Shown here one piece after another: positions 1 to 8,326 of a stretch of 64,000 bases of DNA. The notes beneath the pieces were generated by a model. The model was not told the origin of the DNA. It made no database searches and saw only the letters and a program-made list of their open reading frames with translations. The translations under genes and the position numbers were made by a program. Each line of letters opens with the position of its first letter. Positions within the stretch are counted from its first letter, which is position 1. This DNA is from Heliobacterium mobile (GTDB lineage Bacteria > Bacillota > Desulfitobacteriia > Heliobacteriales > Heliobacteriaceae), in NCBI RefSeq assembly GCF_009720735.1, contig NZ_WNKU01000008.1, positions 94,274 through 158,273 on the forward strand. Direction: 5' to 3'.

Positions 1-490
1 GTACGAGCAGATCGAAAAGGTGGTATTCTCGGGTGGTGAGTTGGATCTCGTCACCGTTTCTGGTGACGGAACGACGGCTCCGGTTGAGCATCAGATCAGC
101 CACTTGAACGACCTCTTCCTGAAGGGGGATATGGCCGCGCCGGGAGAGCGCCCGGAGCCGAGCGGATAGCTCGACGAAAGCAAATGGTTTCACCAGGTAG
201 TCATCAGCTCCGGCGTCGAGTCCTTGCACACGGTCTTCCACGGCATCCTTAGCCGTGAGCATGAGGATCGGACCTCCCTGCCCTTCTTGCCTAAGTCGCT
301 GACAAAGACTTACACCGTCAACGGCGGGCATCATCCAATCTAAAATCAACAGGTCATAATGGATCGTTTTGGCGTAGTCATAGGCGTCATCACCTCGTTG
401 AACCCAATCCACTTCATGGCCTTCCCGTTTGAGCATATGGCCGATTAAGTTGCCCAGTCGCGGGTCGTCTTCCGCCAGTAGGATCTTCAT
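1..490 (-). CDS. OmpR-family response regulator (N-terminal part, cut by window edge)
   Basis: The first 163 residues of a two-component response regulator; the C-terminus lies beyond base 1. The receiver starts MKILLAEDDPRLG, with the acidic pair near residue 9, the phospho-acceptor Asp in LLILDWMMP (about residue 52), a Thr in MLTAKD and Lys in YLVKPF. It runs into the start of a winged-helix DNA-binding domain (LTTREYHLFDLL). This is the PhoB/OmpR layout. The start ATG is at 488-490. A partner histidine kinase would be expected outside the window. The signal sensed cannot be told from the sequence. Confidence 0.9.
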   Translation of the reverse strand, partial: MKILLAEDDPRLGNLIGHMLKREGHEVDWVQRGDDAYDYAKTIHYDLLILDWMMPAVDGVSLCQRLRQEGQGGPILMLTAKDAVEDRVQGLDAGADDYLVKPFAFVELSARLRALSRRGHIPLQEEVVQVADLMLNRSRRSVTRNGDEIQLTTREYHLFDLLV

Positions 491-667
491 CCCTAACCAC
501 CTCGTTAGAAACAATCGGTTCATCCATCATCTGCCGAACAGCAGAAGATGATCTCCTATTCGTTCTTTCCCTTAGACTTCCTTTTTTCTATGAGAACTTA
601 GGACCCTTTTTCACCCGCTTACCTTAGACCACTATACCTTCGCTGTCTGAAAAAGAAATGAAAGCAA

Positions 668-705
668 AACCCCGGTAAATTGGCTCAGACCAATTCACCG
701 GGGTT
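668..705 (-). terminator. Intrinsic terminator of the moa/mog operon
   Basis: A GC-rich inverted repeat (CCCCGGT..AATTGG arms around CTCAG) is followed on the minus strand by a T-rich run (TTTTGCTTTCATTTC). It lies 22 bases past the mog stop codon, so it ends the molybdenum-cofactor operon. Confidence 0.85.
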
Positions 706-726
706 TCCTCTTCTTAACTCTTCAGA

Positions 727-1224
727 TTACTTTTCCGGCCGGGCGCATTCACCAGCTTGCCCTTTAAGGATTTCAATGCCATGAGGCAATGCTTGTAGAA
801 TAACATCCAAACATTCCGCTACGGCTTTAGGGCTACCCGGTAAATTGATGATCAGTGTTTTTCCCCGGATTCCCGCTGTACCCCGTGTGAGCATCGCCCG
901 GGGTGTAATTTTCATGCTTTCAGCACGAATCGCCTCAGGGATACCGGGAACAAGCCGCTCTACTACAGCCAAAGTGGCTTCAGGCGTCACGTCCCGGGGC
1001 GAAAAACCAGTTCCTCCGGTAGTAAAGATGAGATCCAGTGCCAGATCGTCAGCCATCTCTCGAAGCGCCGCAGCGATCAGTTCCCGCTCATCAGGGACGA
1101 TTTTATAGGCTGCCACGTTGCCGTCGATATGGCGAAGGGAGTCGCTGATCACAACGGCCGATCGGTCTTCTCGCTCACCGCGGCTGCCTTTGTCTGACGC
1201 AGTAAGAATGCCTACACGAATCAT
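727..1224 (-). CDS. mog: Molybdopterin adenylyltransferase / MoaB-Mog family protein
   Basis: 165 residues of the MogA/MoaB family, which adenylates molybdopterin before molybdenum insertion. Visible marks are the MIRVGILTASDKGSRGEREDRS start, the TTGGTGFSPRDVTPEA molybdopterin-binding loop, and NLPGSPKAVAE near the C-terminus. The open frame runs further upstream, but the ATG at 1222-1224 matches the family start. It is the last gene of moaA-moaC-MOSC-mog, 8 bases after the MOSC gene, and is followed by a terminator. Whether it acts as MogA or as a MoaB paralogue cannot be decided here. Confidence 0.92.
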   Translation of the reverse strand: MIRVGILTASDKGSRGEREDRSAVVISDSLRHIDGNVAAYKIVPDERELIAAALREMADDLALDLIFTTGGTGFSPRDVTPEATLAVVERLVPGIPEAIRAESMKITPRAMLTRGTAGIRGKTLIINLPGSPKAVAECLDVILQALPHGIEILKGQAGECARPEK

Positions 1225-1232
1225 CAGGCTTT

Positions 1233-1679
1233 TCACTCCTCCGGCTCTGTAATCGCTTTCACAGGATCGCCCACTTGAACCGGTCCGCCAGTCAACACTT
1301 TGATGAAGATTCCTTCTTTGGGCATGACACAATCGCCAGCCTGATAGTAAATCGCACAGCGGTTGTGGCATTCCTTTCCGATCTGGGTGACTTCCCCGAT
1401 CGCCTCCGGACCGAGTCTTAGTCGGGTGCCGATAGGCAAAGAGAGCAAATCAATTCCTTCCGTGGTGATGTTTTCGGCAAAATCGCCCGGGTTCACATCC
1501 AGTCCCATGTTCCGCATTTTCTGAATGCTTTCTAAGGCGAGCAAGCTGACCTGCCGGTGCCAGGGACCGCCGTGAGCATCTCCCTCTAAACCGAAATCGA
1601 TTTTTAGCATGCCTCGGTCAATGTTCTTCTTGCGCATCCCTTTTTTCTCGCTGGTGCATACGGCCACAATTTTCGCCAT
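1233..1679 (-). CDS. MOSC-domain protein
   Basis: 148 residues forming a single MOSC domain, the fold of the C-terminus of Moco sulfurases. The family binds molybdenum cofactor or carries sulfur on a conserved Cys. Cys residues cluster in GKECHNRCAIYYQAGDCVMP; the GDFAENITTEG and LPIGTRLRLG segments are typical. The moaC stop (TGA) is followed by GTG-ATG; the ribosome site GGAGG in the end of moaC fits the ATG at 1679 best, though GTG at 1682 is possible. In the Moco operon it probably assists cofactor delivery or maturation (inference). Confidence 0.88.
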   Translation of the reverse strand: MAKIVAVCTSEKKGMRKKNIDRGMLKIDFGLEGDAHGGPWHRQVSLLALESIQKMRNMGLDVNPGDFAENITTEGIDLLSLPIGTRLRLGPEAIGEVTQIGKECHNRCAIYYQAGDCVMPKEGIFIKVLTGGPVQVGDPVKAITEPEE

Positions 1680-1682
1680 CAC

Positions 1683-2162
1683 TCATTCCTCCCTGATATA
1701 GGGACCGCTTTTTCCTCCCGATTTCTCCATCAGCCGGATGTCGGTAATCACCATCTCTTTGTCCATGGCTTTACACATGTCATAGATCGTCAAAGCCGCC
1801 ACCGAAACAGCCGTCAATGCTTCCATCTCTACGCCGGTCTTACCGGTCGTCTTTACACGAGACTCGATCTCTACGCAGGCATGCAGCTCATTCAACGTAA
1901 AATCTAGCGTGACACCAGTAATATAAAGGGGATGACAAAGAGGAATCAGCTCACCGGTCTTCTTCGCAGCCATGATGCCAGCCAACCGGGCTACCGCCAG
2001 CACATCGCCTTTGGCGATCTGCCCGTCACGGACACGGCGGAAAGTCTCCCGGGCCATAGTCACTCTGCCTCGAGCTACCGCTTCTCGAACCGTATCCTCT
2101 TTTACGCTCACATCGACCATGCGAGCGCAACCTTTGTCATCAAAGTGGCTCAACGGATCCAT
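1683..2162 (-). CDS. moaC: Cyclic pyranopterin monophosphate synthase
   Basis: 159 residues, the normal MoaC length. It converts the MoaA product, 3',8-cyclo-GTP, to cyclic pyranopterin monophosphate in Moco synthesis. The start [14 protein letters not shown] is typical. The active-site blocks [21 protein letters not shown] and [10 protein letters not shown] are all present, followed by the C-terminal EKSGGKSG. It sits between moaA (31 bases upstream) and the MOSC gene, so co-transcription is likely. Confidence 0.96.
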   Translation of the reverse strand: MDPLSHFDDKGCARMVDVSVKEDTVREAVARGRVTMARETFRRVRDGQIAKGDVLAVARLAGIMAAKKTGELIPLCHPLYITGVTLDFTLNELHACVEIESRVKTTGKTGVEMEALTAVSVAALTIYDMCKAMDKEMVITDIRLMEKSGGKSGPYIREE

Positions 2163-2193
2163 TTGGACACCACCATTTCATTTTTCCAAAAAA

Positions 2194-3177
2194 TCATCCG
2201 CCTATCTGGGACATCATCCGCGCCTGTTCTCCCCAACCGTCTTCCTGCATGCTGTGCTGCTGCGGCTTGCCTTCGATAGCCTCCCGGAAGATCCGGCGCA
2301 AGAGGTTGTCCGATGCCCCCTTACGCAAAGGTCCTCGAATATCGATTTCTCGGCTGGAATGGAGGCAAGGACGAAGTTTCCCTTCGGCAGTCAACCGCAG
2401 GCGGTTGCATAAGAGGCAGAAGTGTTTTGAGATGGCACTGATAAAACCGACCGTTCCCGGCGCCCCAAGCAAACTGGTGTACCGGGCTGGGCCGCCTCCG
2501 GTGATTTCCTTCCGACCCGTCAAAGTCAACCCTGCCGCGGCCAAAGACTTTTCCATCTGCTCTACAGAGTAAAAGTGCCCATGAAAACGGGGATCTCCTT
2601 CGCCGATAGGCATCAATTCGATGAACCGCACGTGAATAGGCAAGCGCTCTGTCAAGCGAGCAAAATCGACAACCTCATCGTCATTGACGCCGCCCATGAC
2701 GACAACATTCAGTTTCACCGGATGGAGCCCTTCATCCAAGGCAGCCTCGATTCCCGCCCAAACATCTTTCACCTGTCCGGTACGGGTGATGGACAGAAAC
2801 CGTTCCGGCCGCAGCGTATCGAGGCTGATGTTAACGCGGTTCAAACCGGCCGCTTTTAAATCCCGGGCAAACTGGGGGAGCAATATTCCGTTCGTTGTCA
2901 GGGCCACATCTTCGATACCTGGGATCTCTTTGACTCGAGCTACGAAGTCGACAATACCTTTACGCACTAAAGGCTCACCGCCAGTCACCCTAACCCTCCG
3001 AATCCCTTCTGCGGCGGCGATGCGAATCAGTTGTTCAAATTCTTCAAAACGAAGGACTTCTTCATGGTCGACAAGGGGAATCCCCTGCTCCGGCATACAG
3101 TAGACACAGCGAAGGTTGCAGCGATCAGTGACAGAGACCCGTAGGTAGTGAATATCTCGGGCAAAAGGGTCGATCAT
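2194..3177 (-). CDS. moaA: GTP 3',8-cyclase (radical SAM)
   Basis: 327 residues. MoaA starts Moco synthesis by converting GTP to 3',8-cyclo-GTP. The N-terminal radical-SAM cluster motif is CNLRCVYC (about residues 20-27), followed by the VTGGEPLVRKG SAM-binding region. The C-terminal second cluster is CLLCNRLRLTAEGKLRPCL. The last residues are GG, the conserved tail needed by MoaA. It is the first recognisable Moco gene of the minus-strand operon. Confidence 0.97.
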   Translation of the reverse strand: MIDPFARDIHYLRVSVTDRCNLRCVYCMPEQGIPLVDHEEVLRFEEFEQLIRIAAAEGIRRVRVTGGEPLVRKGIVDFVARVKEIPGIEDVALTTNGILLPQFARDLKAAGLNRVNISLDTLRPERFLSITRTGQVKDVWAGIEAALDEGLHPVKLNVVVMGGVNDDEVVDFARLTERLPIHVRFIELMPIGEGDPRFHGHFYSVEQMEKSLAAAGLTLTGRKEITGGGPARYTSLLGAPGTVGFISAISKHFCLLCNRLRLTAEGKLRPCLHSSREIDIRGPLRKGASDNLLRRIFREAIEGKPQQHSMQEDGWGEQARMMSQIGG

Positions 3178-3252
3178 CTTTCGTCACCTCGTCTTTTGAA
3201 AGTTACGGCTGGTCATGAATTCTGCCTGGAAACCGGCTGATAGGCTAATTGG

Positions 3253-3465
3253 TTAGAAGCAGCCCAGTTCGCAGTGGCGTATTTTTATTTTCAGTTCGTT
3301 CGCTAAACGCCCGACGAGATGATAAGGTACGGAAAACTGTTCTGCAATCGCCCTGGCTTGGCTGCATGTCAAACGGTTATCTTCTAACGCATCAAGCATC
3401 GCTTGCTTTATCTCATCGGTCTCAGCCGGACTCGTCGAAACAGCAAGATCATTGTTAGCAGACAC
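3253..3465 (-). CDS. Small protein of unknown function upstream of moaA
   Basis: 70 residues, family not recognised. Residues 15-60 are predicted helical by eye, and TCSQARAIAEQFSVPYHLVGRLANELKIKI has the spacing of a small helix-turn-helix. The tail IRHCELGCF has two Cys four residues apart, which could bind metal. The ATG is preceded by AGGAGGACGAGCAGTG, a good ribosome site. It is 75 bases upstream of moaA on the same strand, so it may be the first gene of the Moco operon; a link to molybdenum metabolism is inferred only from position. Confidence 0.65.
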   Translation of the reverse strand: MSANNDLAVSTSPAETDEIKQAMLDALEDNRLTCSQARAIAEQFSVPYHLVGRLANELKIKIRHCELGCF

Positions 3466-3642
3466 TGCTCGTCCTCCTTACTTTTATCATAGCATATTAC
3501 AAAATGCTTAGATTTTCAAAATCTTTTGACCAAAACGTGCTTGTGATAATTTTACCATGATGGTCTTCCTCTGAGAAGACGAAACATTTTCCCCAGCACC
3601 ATCATAAAATGGACGTGACATGGCGGGAATAAGGTGATAAGG

Positions 3643-4641
3643 ATGGAATGGGCTCTTGTTCTCAGCGGCGGCGGATCTCGCGGTGCCGCTCATATCGGTG
3701 TAATTCAAGCTTTAGAGGAAGAAGGTTTGCGACCGCCTCTCGTGATCGGTGTCAGCGCGGGCGCTTTCGCAGGTGCTCTCTATGGGACGGGGCACTCTCC
3801 GGAAGACATGATCGCTATCGCGAAAAGAGCTTCAAAGCACTTTTTCTTTGACTTCGACTGGCGCTGGGTCTGGCAGGCGCTAATGGGTCTATGGTATAAG
3901 GTTCGAGGACGTCCGAATGCATCCATTTGGCCTGGTCTGCCGAGCGGGATTTTGCTCGGCCGTCAATTAGAAAAACTATTTACCAACATCTGGGGAGATT
4001 GCACCCTTGATCATAGCACACCGCAGGTAGTCATCACAGCGACAGACCTGATTACGGGGGCCTCCATTTGTTTTACGCCTCGAGATTTGATCCCGCAAAA
4101 CCCGCTGCCATACCGGCGCTTTGTAAACGGTATCCCCATCGCCAAAGCCGTACGGGCCAGCGTAAGCATACCGGGCGTTTTTCATCCCGTACAAATCGAC
4201 GACTTTTTTCTCGTCGACGGCGCCGTTCGAACAAATATGCCTACCGATCTGGCCCAGTCCTTCGGTGCGAAAAAGGTCATCTGTGTAAATCTACGGGATC
4301 CTGATCAGCCGGCAGGCAAACCTCAAGACCTGCTCAATACGATGCTGCGTTCGATCGATATCCTGGGCTTTGAGGTCGATCTGTGTACCATCGTAAACAA
4401 AACAGACATCGTCATCGAACCGCGCCTCGGTGCGATGGGTGCTTTTGATTTTGGTGAGATTGAAGAAGCTGTAAAAGCCGGTTACACAGCGACGCAAGCC
4501 GCCATTCCGGCGATTCATGAGATCCTTCGCATCCCTGTGGGTAACGCGGAAAAACCGGAAGAGGTTAGAGATCCCCTCCCGGAAACAGTCTCATCAGAAA
4601 CGTTGATTCGTTTCTGTTCGCGGCGCTCCCAGCTAAAATAA
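3643..4641 (+). CDS. Patatin-like phospholipase (RssA type)
   Basis: 332 residues from the ATG at 3643; a GTG at 3634 is in frame, but AAGGTG six bases before the ATG favours the later start. Patatins are Ser-Asp dyad lipid acyl hydrolases. The oxyanion loop LSGGGSRGAAHIG, the nucleophile motif GVSAGAF (GxSxG) and the DGAVRTNMP block with the catalytic Asp are all visible. No signal peptide is seen, so it is cytoplasmic or membrane-peripheral. The substrate is unknown. It stands alone, divergent from the Moco operon. Confidence 0.9.
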   Translation: MEWALVLSGGGSRGAAHIGVIQALEEEGLRPPLVIGVSAGAFAGALYGTGHSPEDMIAIAKRASKHFFFDFDWRWVWQALMGLWYKVRGRPNASIWPGLPSGILLGRQLEKLFTNIWGDCTLDHSTPQVVITATDLITGASICFTPRDLIPQNPLPYRRFVNGIPIAKAVRASVSIPGVFHPVQIDDFFLVDGAVRTNMPTDLAQSFGAKKVICVNLRDPDQPAGKPQDLLNTMLRSIDILGFEVDLCTIVNKTDIVIEPRLGAMGAFDFGEIEEAVKAGYTATQAAIPAIHEILRIPVGNAEKPEEVRDPLPETVSSETLIRFCSRRSQLK

Positions 4642-4686
4642 AAAGATTAAACCAAACGATATTCATGCAAATGTACTCATAACAAA

Positions 4687-4732
4687 GATAGAACCGGTGT
4701 GTACCTCTTCATCGGTCCACACCGGTTCTATC
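4687..4732. terminator. Long inverted repeat between convergent genes
   Basis: A perfect 15-base-pair stem (GATAGAACCGGTGTG and its complement) with a 16-base loop lies between the ends of the patatin gene and amtB. The U-tracts are weak on both sides, so it may work as a factor-assisted or bidirectional terminator. Confidence 0.6.
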
Positions 4733-4761
4733 GGGCATATTTTGTTTAATTCCGAATCAGT

Positions 4762-6096
4762 TTACTTCCCGGAACTCTGCGTCGGTGTCAATTGTGTCCA
4801 CTGCATCGGTGCCGATTCAGGCAAATTGGACAGGCTTGGAGCTCCGCTATGGGTTGGGAAGGTTGGGCTGTCCGAATAGGCAGCGATACCATGCTCGGCC
4901 AGATCCATGCCGTCTAATTCCTCTTCTACGGTGACACGAATTCCTACAGTTGCTTTAAGGACGGAAAAGACAATATAAGTGGCGATGAAGGCAAACAAAG
5001 ATACGCTAAGAACACCAAGAGCTTGTGTCCCGAGAAGTCCCCAGCCGCCACCGTTGAGTAATCCTTTTTCGGAGTGGAAAAAGCCGACTGCCAGCACACC
5101 GAAGGTTCCACAGAACCCGTGAACAGCGACTGCACCGACCGGGTCGTCAGCACGCAGGTGATCAACCCAGCCAACCGCTTCCACAACGAGCACACCAGCG
5201 ATAGCTCCGATGATGACGGCAGAGACGGGACTCACGCTGGCACATCCAGCGGTGATCGCCACCAGACCAGCCAAACAGCCGTTGATGACCATACTCGGAT
5301 CCGGTTTTCCCCACTTGAGAGTGGTATAGATGGCGCCGATGGTGCCACCAGCTGCGGCAGCCAAGTTTGTCGTGACAGCGATTCGGGCAATATTCATATC
5401 GAGGCCGGAGAGGGAGCTGCCGGGGTTAAAGCCAAACCAGCCAAACCAAAGCATAAAAGCACCCATGGCGGCCAAGGGAAGGTTGTGACCAGGGATGACG
5501 TTGGGACTTCCGTCCGCGTTAAATTTACCTGTTCGGGGTCCAAGAACGATGATAGCAGCCAAAGAAGCCCATCCGCCAACAGCGTGGACGGCGGCGCTTC
5601 CGGCGAAGTCGACCATACCCATCTTCGCCAGCCAGCCTTCGGGGTTCCAGACCCAGTGACCTGCCATGGGATAAATAATGGCTGTCGCTAGAAAACTAAA
5701 AACAATATAGGGTGCAAACTTCATCCGCTCCGCTACGGCGCCGGAAACGATCGTCGCTACGGCGACGGCAAAAGCGGCTTGGAAGAGCCAGTACGCATAA
5801 AGGGGAATTTTCAAACCCAAGTGGGCAGCTTCGCCCTGTAAGAAAAAGTCGCTGATGCCGATGATACCGGCTTTGTCTAGTCCGTACATGACACCGAAAC
5901 CGACAGCCCAGTAACCCAGCATGCCGACTGTGCAATCCATAAAGACTTTCATGATGATATTAATGCTGTTTTTCGCCCGGATAAACCCTGCTTCTAGTGC
6001 TGCAAAACCGGCCTCCATAAAAAAGACGAGGGCCGCGGCCACCAGCACCCATACCGTATCGATGCCCATGGCCAGTTGATTCAATGACTGCTCCAT
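4762..6096 (-). CDS. amtB: Ammonium transporter
   Basis: 444 residues with about 11 hydrophobic segments, an Amt/MEP channel for ammonium uptake. Family blocks include GCLAGLVAITAGCASVSP, DPVGAVAVHGFCGTFGVLAVGFF and the DMAxHG-like tail DGMDLAEHGIAAY, where PII proteins act. An ATG six bases upstream is only one base from the GGAGG ribosome site; the ATG at 6096 has proper spacing. A C-terminal tail of about 40 residues follows the Amt core. It lies downstream of glnB and an ANTAR regulator and is separated from glnB by a terminator that may be conditional. Confidence 0.95.
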   Translation of the reverse strand: MEQSLNQLAMGIDTVWVLVAAALVFFMEAGFAALEAGFIRAKNSINIIMKVFMDCTVGMLGYWAVGFGVMYGLDKAGIIGISDFFLQGEAAHLGLKIPLYAYWLFQAAFAVAVATIVSGAVAERMKFAPYIVFSFLATAIIYPMAGHWVWNPEGWLAKMGMVDFAGSAAVHAVGGWASLAAIIVLGPRTGKFNADGSPNVIPGHNLPLAAMGAFMLWFGWFGFNPGSSLSGLDMNIARIAVTTNLAAAAGGTIGAIYTTLKWGKPDPSMVINGCLAGLVAITAGCASVSPVSAVIIGAIAGVLVVEAVGWVDHLRADDPVGAVAVHGFCGTFGVLAVGFFHSEKGLLNGGGWGLLGTQALGVLSVSLFAFIATYIVFSVLKATVGIRVTVEEELDGMDLAEHGIAAYSDSPTFPTHSGAPSLSNLPESAPMQWTQLTPTQSSGK

Positions 6097-6136
6097 CTTC
6101 ATTCCTCCCTAAAACACTGTACCACTTTGATGAATC

Positions 6137-6203
6137 TCGGGCAAAAAACAAAAACACCCTCAGACCCGACCAACTGGCCGGATCTGAGGGCGTCTTTGCC
6201 CCT
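6137..6203 (-). promoter_or_regulatory. Putative ANTAR-controlled attenuator between glnB and amtB
   Basis: The minus-strand RNA holds a terminator (arms at 6157-6171 and 6178-6190, then a U-rich tail at 6137-6156). Directly before it, at 6187-6202, is a hairpin GGGGC-AAAGAC-GCCCU with a six-base loop whose first base is A and fourth is G, as in RNA bound by ANTAR proteins. Its 3' strand is the same CCCU that opens the terminator stem, so the two folds exclude each other. The ANTAR gene is two genes upstream. The usual partner hairpin (P1) could not be identified with confidence. Confidence 0.6.
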
Positions 6204-6281
6204 GTACCACTATACCTCTTCTGCCATTATAGATATGATTGGGGATTTTGACAACTGTTTTCTATGGATCAAGACAACTCT

Positions 6282-6620
6282 TTATAAAGCCTCTGGTCCC
6301 CGTTCGCCGGTACGGATCCGCAGGGCATCCTCCATGGGGAAGACAAATATTTTTCCGTCCCCCACGTGTCCAGTCCGTGCTGCTTCCGCGATACAGTTAA
6401 GAACCCTTTCCGCTTCTCCGTCAGACACTACCAACTCCAACTTAACTTTTGCACGCAATGTAATCGGGTATTCGCAACCCCGATAATGGCCCACTTCCCC
6501 TTTTTGCTGGCCGCACCCCATCACCTGAGTCAAGGTCATACCTCGGATACCAATGGCCTCCAGTTGCTTTTTGACGAGGTCAAGACGTTCCGGACGGAAG
6601 ATCGCTTCAATCTTTTTCAC
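6282..6620 (-). CDS. glnB: PII nitrogen regulatory protein
   Basis: 112 residues, the standard PII length. PII trimers sense 2-oxoglutarate and ATP/ADP and bind partners such as AmtB. The T-loop keeps GQQKG and YRGCEY with both Tyr residues. The C-terminal signature is TGHVGDGKIFVFPMEDALRIRTGERG. It is 24 bases after the ANTAR gene and upstream of amtB, so it is a GlnK-type partner of the transporter by context. Whether it is modified by uridylylation is unknown. Confidence 0.95.
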   Translation of the reverse strand: MKKIEAIFRPERLDLVKKQLEAIGIRGMTLTQVMGCGQQKGEVGHYRGCEYPITLRAKVKLELVVSDGEAERVLNCIAEAARTGHVGDGKIFVFPMEDALRIRTGERGPEAL

Positions 6621-6644
6621 TCTTTGTCACTCACTCTCTAATTA

Positions 6645-7220
6645 CTAGACGTCATAGGTAACGATGATGGCCTCTGCTACCGCTTTTACGCTCATGCGTT
6701 TATTCATGGACTGTTTTTGCATGCGTCGAAAGGCTTCTTCTTCATTGATGCCGAGGTTACGCATTAAAAGACCCTTGGCTTTTTCTACAACTTTACGGGT
6801 CTCAAGCGTGTTTTTCAGCTTCTTAATCTCTTTTTCCAGCTTCACTACTTCCCGGTAGCGGCTGACAGCGAGGTCGATGACTGGCTGCAGTGCCGTTTCC
6901 TGGACCGGTTTGATCAAGTATGGTATCAGTGTGTCTGCTGTTCGGCTTCCATAGCCGTGCCGGATTCCTCGTTCAAGCAGAAGTATGACCGGGCAGAGCC
7001 GCTCATCCTCGATTATATGGGCCACATGCTCCCCGTCTTTCATCGCCGGCGACAGGGAGATAAATACCAGGTCGGGAGTCAGCCGTCGGATCATTTTCAG
7101 GGTTCCTAAGCCGTCGTCGGCCTCACCGATGACAACTTGACCCAAGGCGTGCAGCAGTTTCTTCAGCTCTGATCGTTGGAGTTCATCCGGTTCTCCGATA
7201 ATGACGCGTAATCCATGCAT
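6645..7220 (-). CDS. ANTAR-domain antitermination regulator with degenerate receiver (NasT/AmiR type)
   Basis: 191 residues: a receiver-like fold (about 1-120), a coiled segment (YREVVKLEKEIKKLKNTL) and a C-terminal ANTAR domain (about 135-190, VVEKAKGLLM and SMNKRMSVKAVAEAII). ANTAR domains bind tandem RNA hairpins and prevent terminator formation. The receiver reads PDLVFISLSPAMKDG where an Asp is normally found two residues before the LSP, so the phospho-acceptor is Ser; the C-terminal Lys (LIKP) is kept. It leads the ANTAR-glnB-amtB operon. Control by a protein partner rather than phosphorylation is likely (inference). Confidence 0.9.
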   Translation of the reverse strand: MHGLRVIIGEPDELQRSELKKLLHALGQVVIGEADDGLGTLKMIRRLTPDLVFISLSPAMKDGEHVAHIIEDERLCPVILLLERGIRHGYGSRTADTLIPYLIKPVQETALQPVIDLAVSRYREVVKLEKEIKKLKNTLETRKVVEKAKGLLMRNLGINEEEAFRRMQKQSMNKRMSVKAVAEAIIVTYDV

Positions 7221-7464
7221 TACCTAGCCCCCACCTTTATCTACACCGGAAAAAAATAACCGGATAGCATAATTATATTGTAAACGAGCGCCAGGACAAG
7301 CGTCAAAGGTTGGATTCCGTAAAAGAAACCCGTTCTCTTTTAATTTCTGTTCCCTGTTGCCTGAATGGTCAGATTTTAACAGTTCGGCAGGAAACATGGC
7401 TTTACTGGCGAAAAACCTAGCGAAAAGATGTGTTTGATAGATCAATCTTTTTGGTTGGATAGAC

Positions 7465-8325
7465 ATGGAAGAGGTGGTAACTACGGAATTAACATTTTCC
7501 CCGTCGCTGATTCTCGTTCTCTCATTTTTCTTTGGGATCCTCGGCTCTTTACTCGGCCTAGGGGGCGCGCTCTTTCTCACTCCAGTGTTGACTATTTTCA
7601 TGGGGGTGCCTATCCATTATGCCATCGGAGCCGGCTTTATCTCCATTATCGCCACCTCAAGCGGTTCAGCAGCGGCATATGTTCGAGACCGGATTACGAA
7701 CATACGAGTCGGTATGTTTTTAGAGATCGCGACTACCGTAGGGGCGATCTCCGGGGCTTATATTTCCGGTTTGATCAGTTCACAACTGCTTTTCATCGTC
7801 TTCTCAGCCATGATGTTTTTCTCTGCCTTCATGATGTTCCGTAACCGAAATGTTGAATTCGTAGAAATAGCGGAGGAACATGCTTTAGCTGAAAGACTGG
7901 GACTGAGCGGAGAATATGTCGATAAAGCTCTCGGGCGAAACATTGTCTATAAGACCCAAAATCCGTTGCAAGGGCTTGGGCTGATGTATGTAGCCGGTGT
8001 GTTGTCGGGCCTTCTCGGGATCGGCAACGGCGCCTTAAAAGTTTTGGCGATGGACCAAATCATGAAGATGCCTGTCAAAGTCTCCTCGGCGACGAGCAAT
8101 TTTATGATGGGGGTCACAGCGGCGGCAAGTGCCGGCGTGTTTTTTGCCCGCGGCGATATCCATCCTGCCATCGCGGCCCCTGTCGCACTTGGGATGATGC
8201 TGGGAGCTACAACAGGCAGTCGAATCATGAATCGGCTGCGTGCGAAAACACTTCGCAAGATCTTTGTTCCGATCTTACTCCTTATCGCTGTTCAAATGCT
8301 GCTCAAAGGTCTGGAGGTCATGTGA
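7465..8325 (+). CDS. TauE/SafE-family membrane exporter
   Basis: 286 residues with about eight hydrophobic segments in two related halves, each with the glycine-rich family motif (GSLLGLGGALFLTPVL and GLLGIGNGALKV). The family moves sulfite, sulfoacetate or other organic anions across the membrane; the substrate here is unknown. Its stop is followed after one base by the ATG of a DUF1634 gene, a pairing often seen in this family. Confidence 0.9.
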   Translation: MEEVVTTELTFSPSLILVLSFFFGILGSLLGLGGALFLTPVLTIFMGVPIHYAIGAGFISIIATSSGSAAAYVRDRITNIRVGMFLEIATTVGAISGAYISGLISSQLLFIVFSAMMFFSAFMMFRNRNVEFVEIAEEHALAERLGLSGEYVDKALGRNIVYKTQNPLQGLGLMYVAGVLSGLLGIGNGALKVLAMDQIMKMPVKVSSATSNFMMGVTAAASAGVFFARGDIHPAIAAPVALGMMLGATTGSRIMNRLRAKTLRKIFVPILLLIAVQMLLKGLEVM

Positions 8326-8326
8326 G

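Noticed and set aside
3508..3708. 66-residue minus-strand frame upstream of the patatin gene
   Set aside because: It overlaps the patatin start antisense, with no ribosome site or family.
5074..5691. 205-residue plus-strand frame over amtB
   Set aside because: Antisense shadow of the ammonium transporter; no ribosome site, low-complexity polar translation.
7224..7601. 125-residue minus-strand frame before the ANTAR gene
   Set aside because: It covers the divergent intergenic region and the start of the TauE/SafE gene on the other strand; composition is not protein-like.
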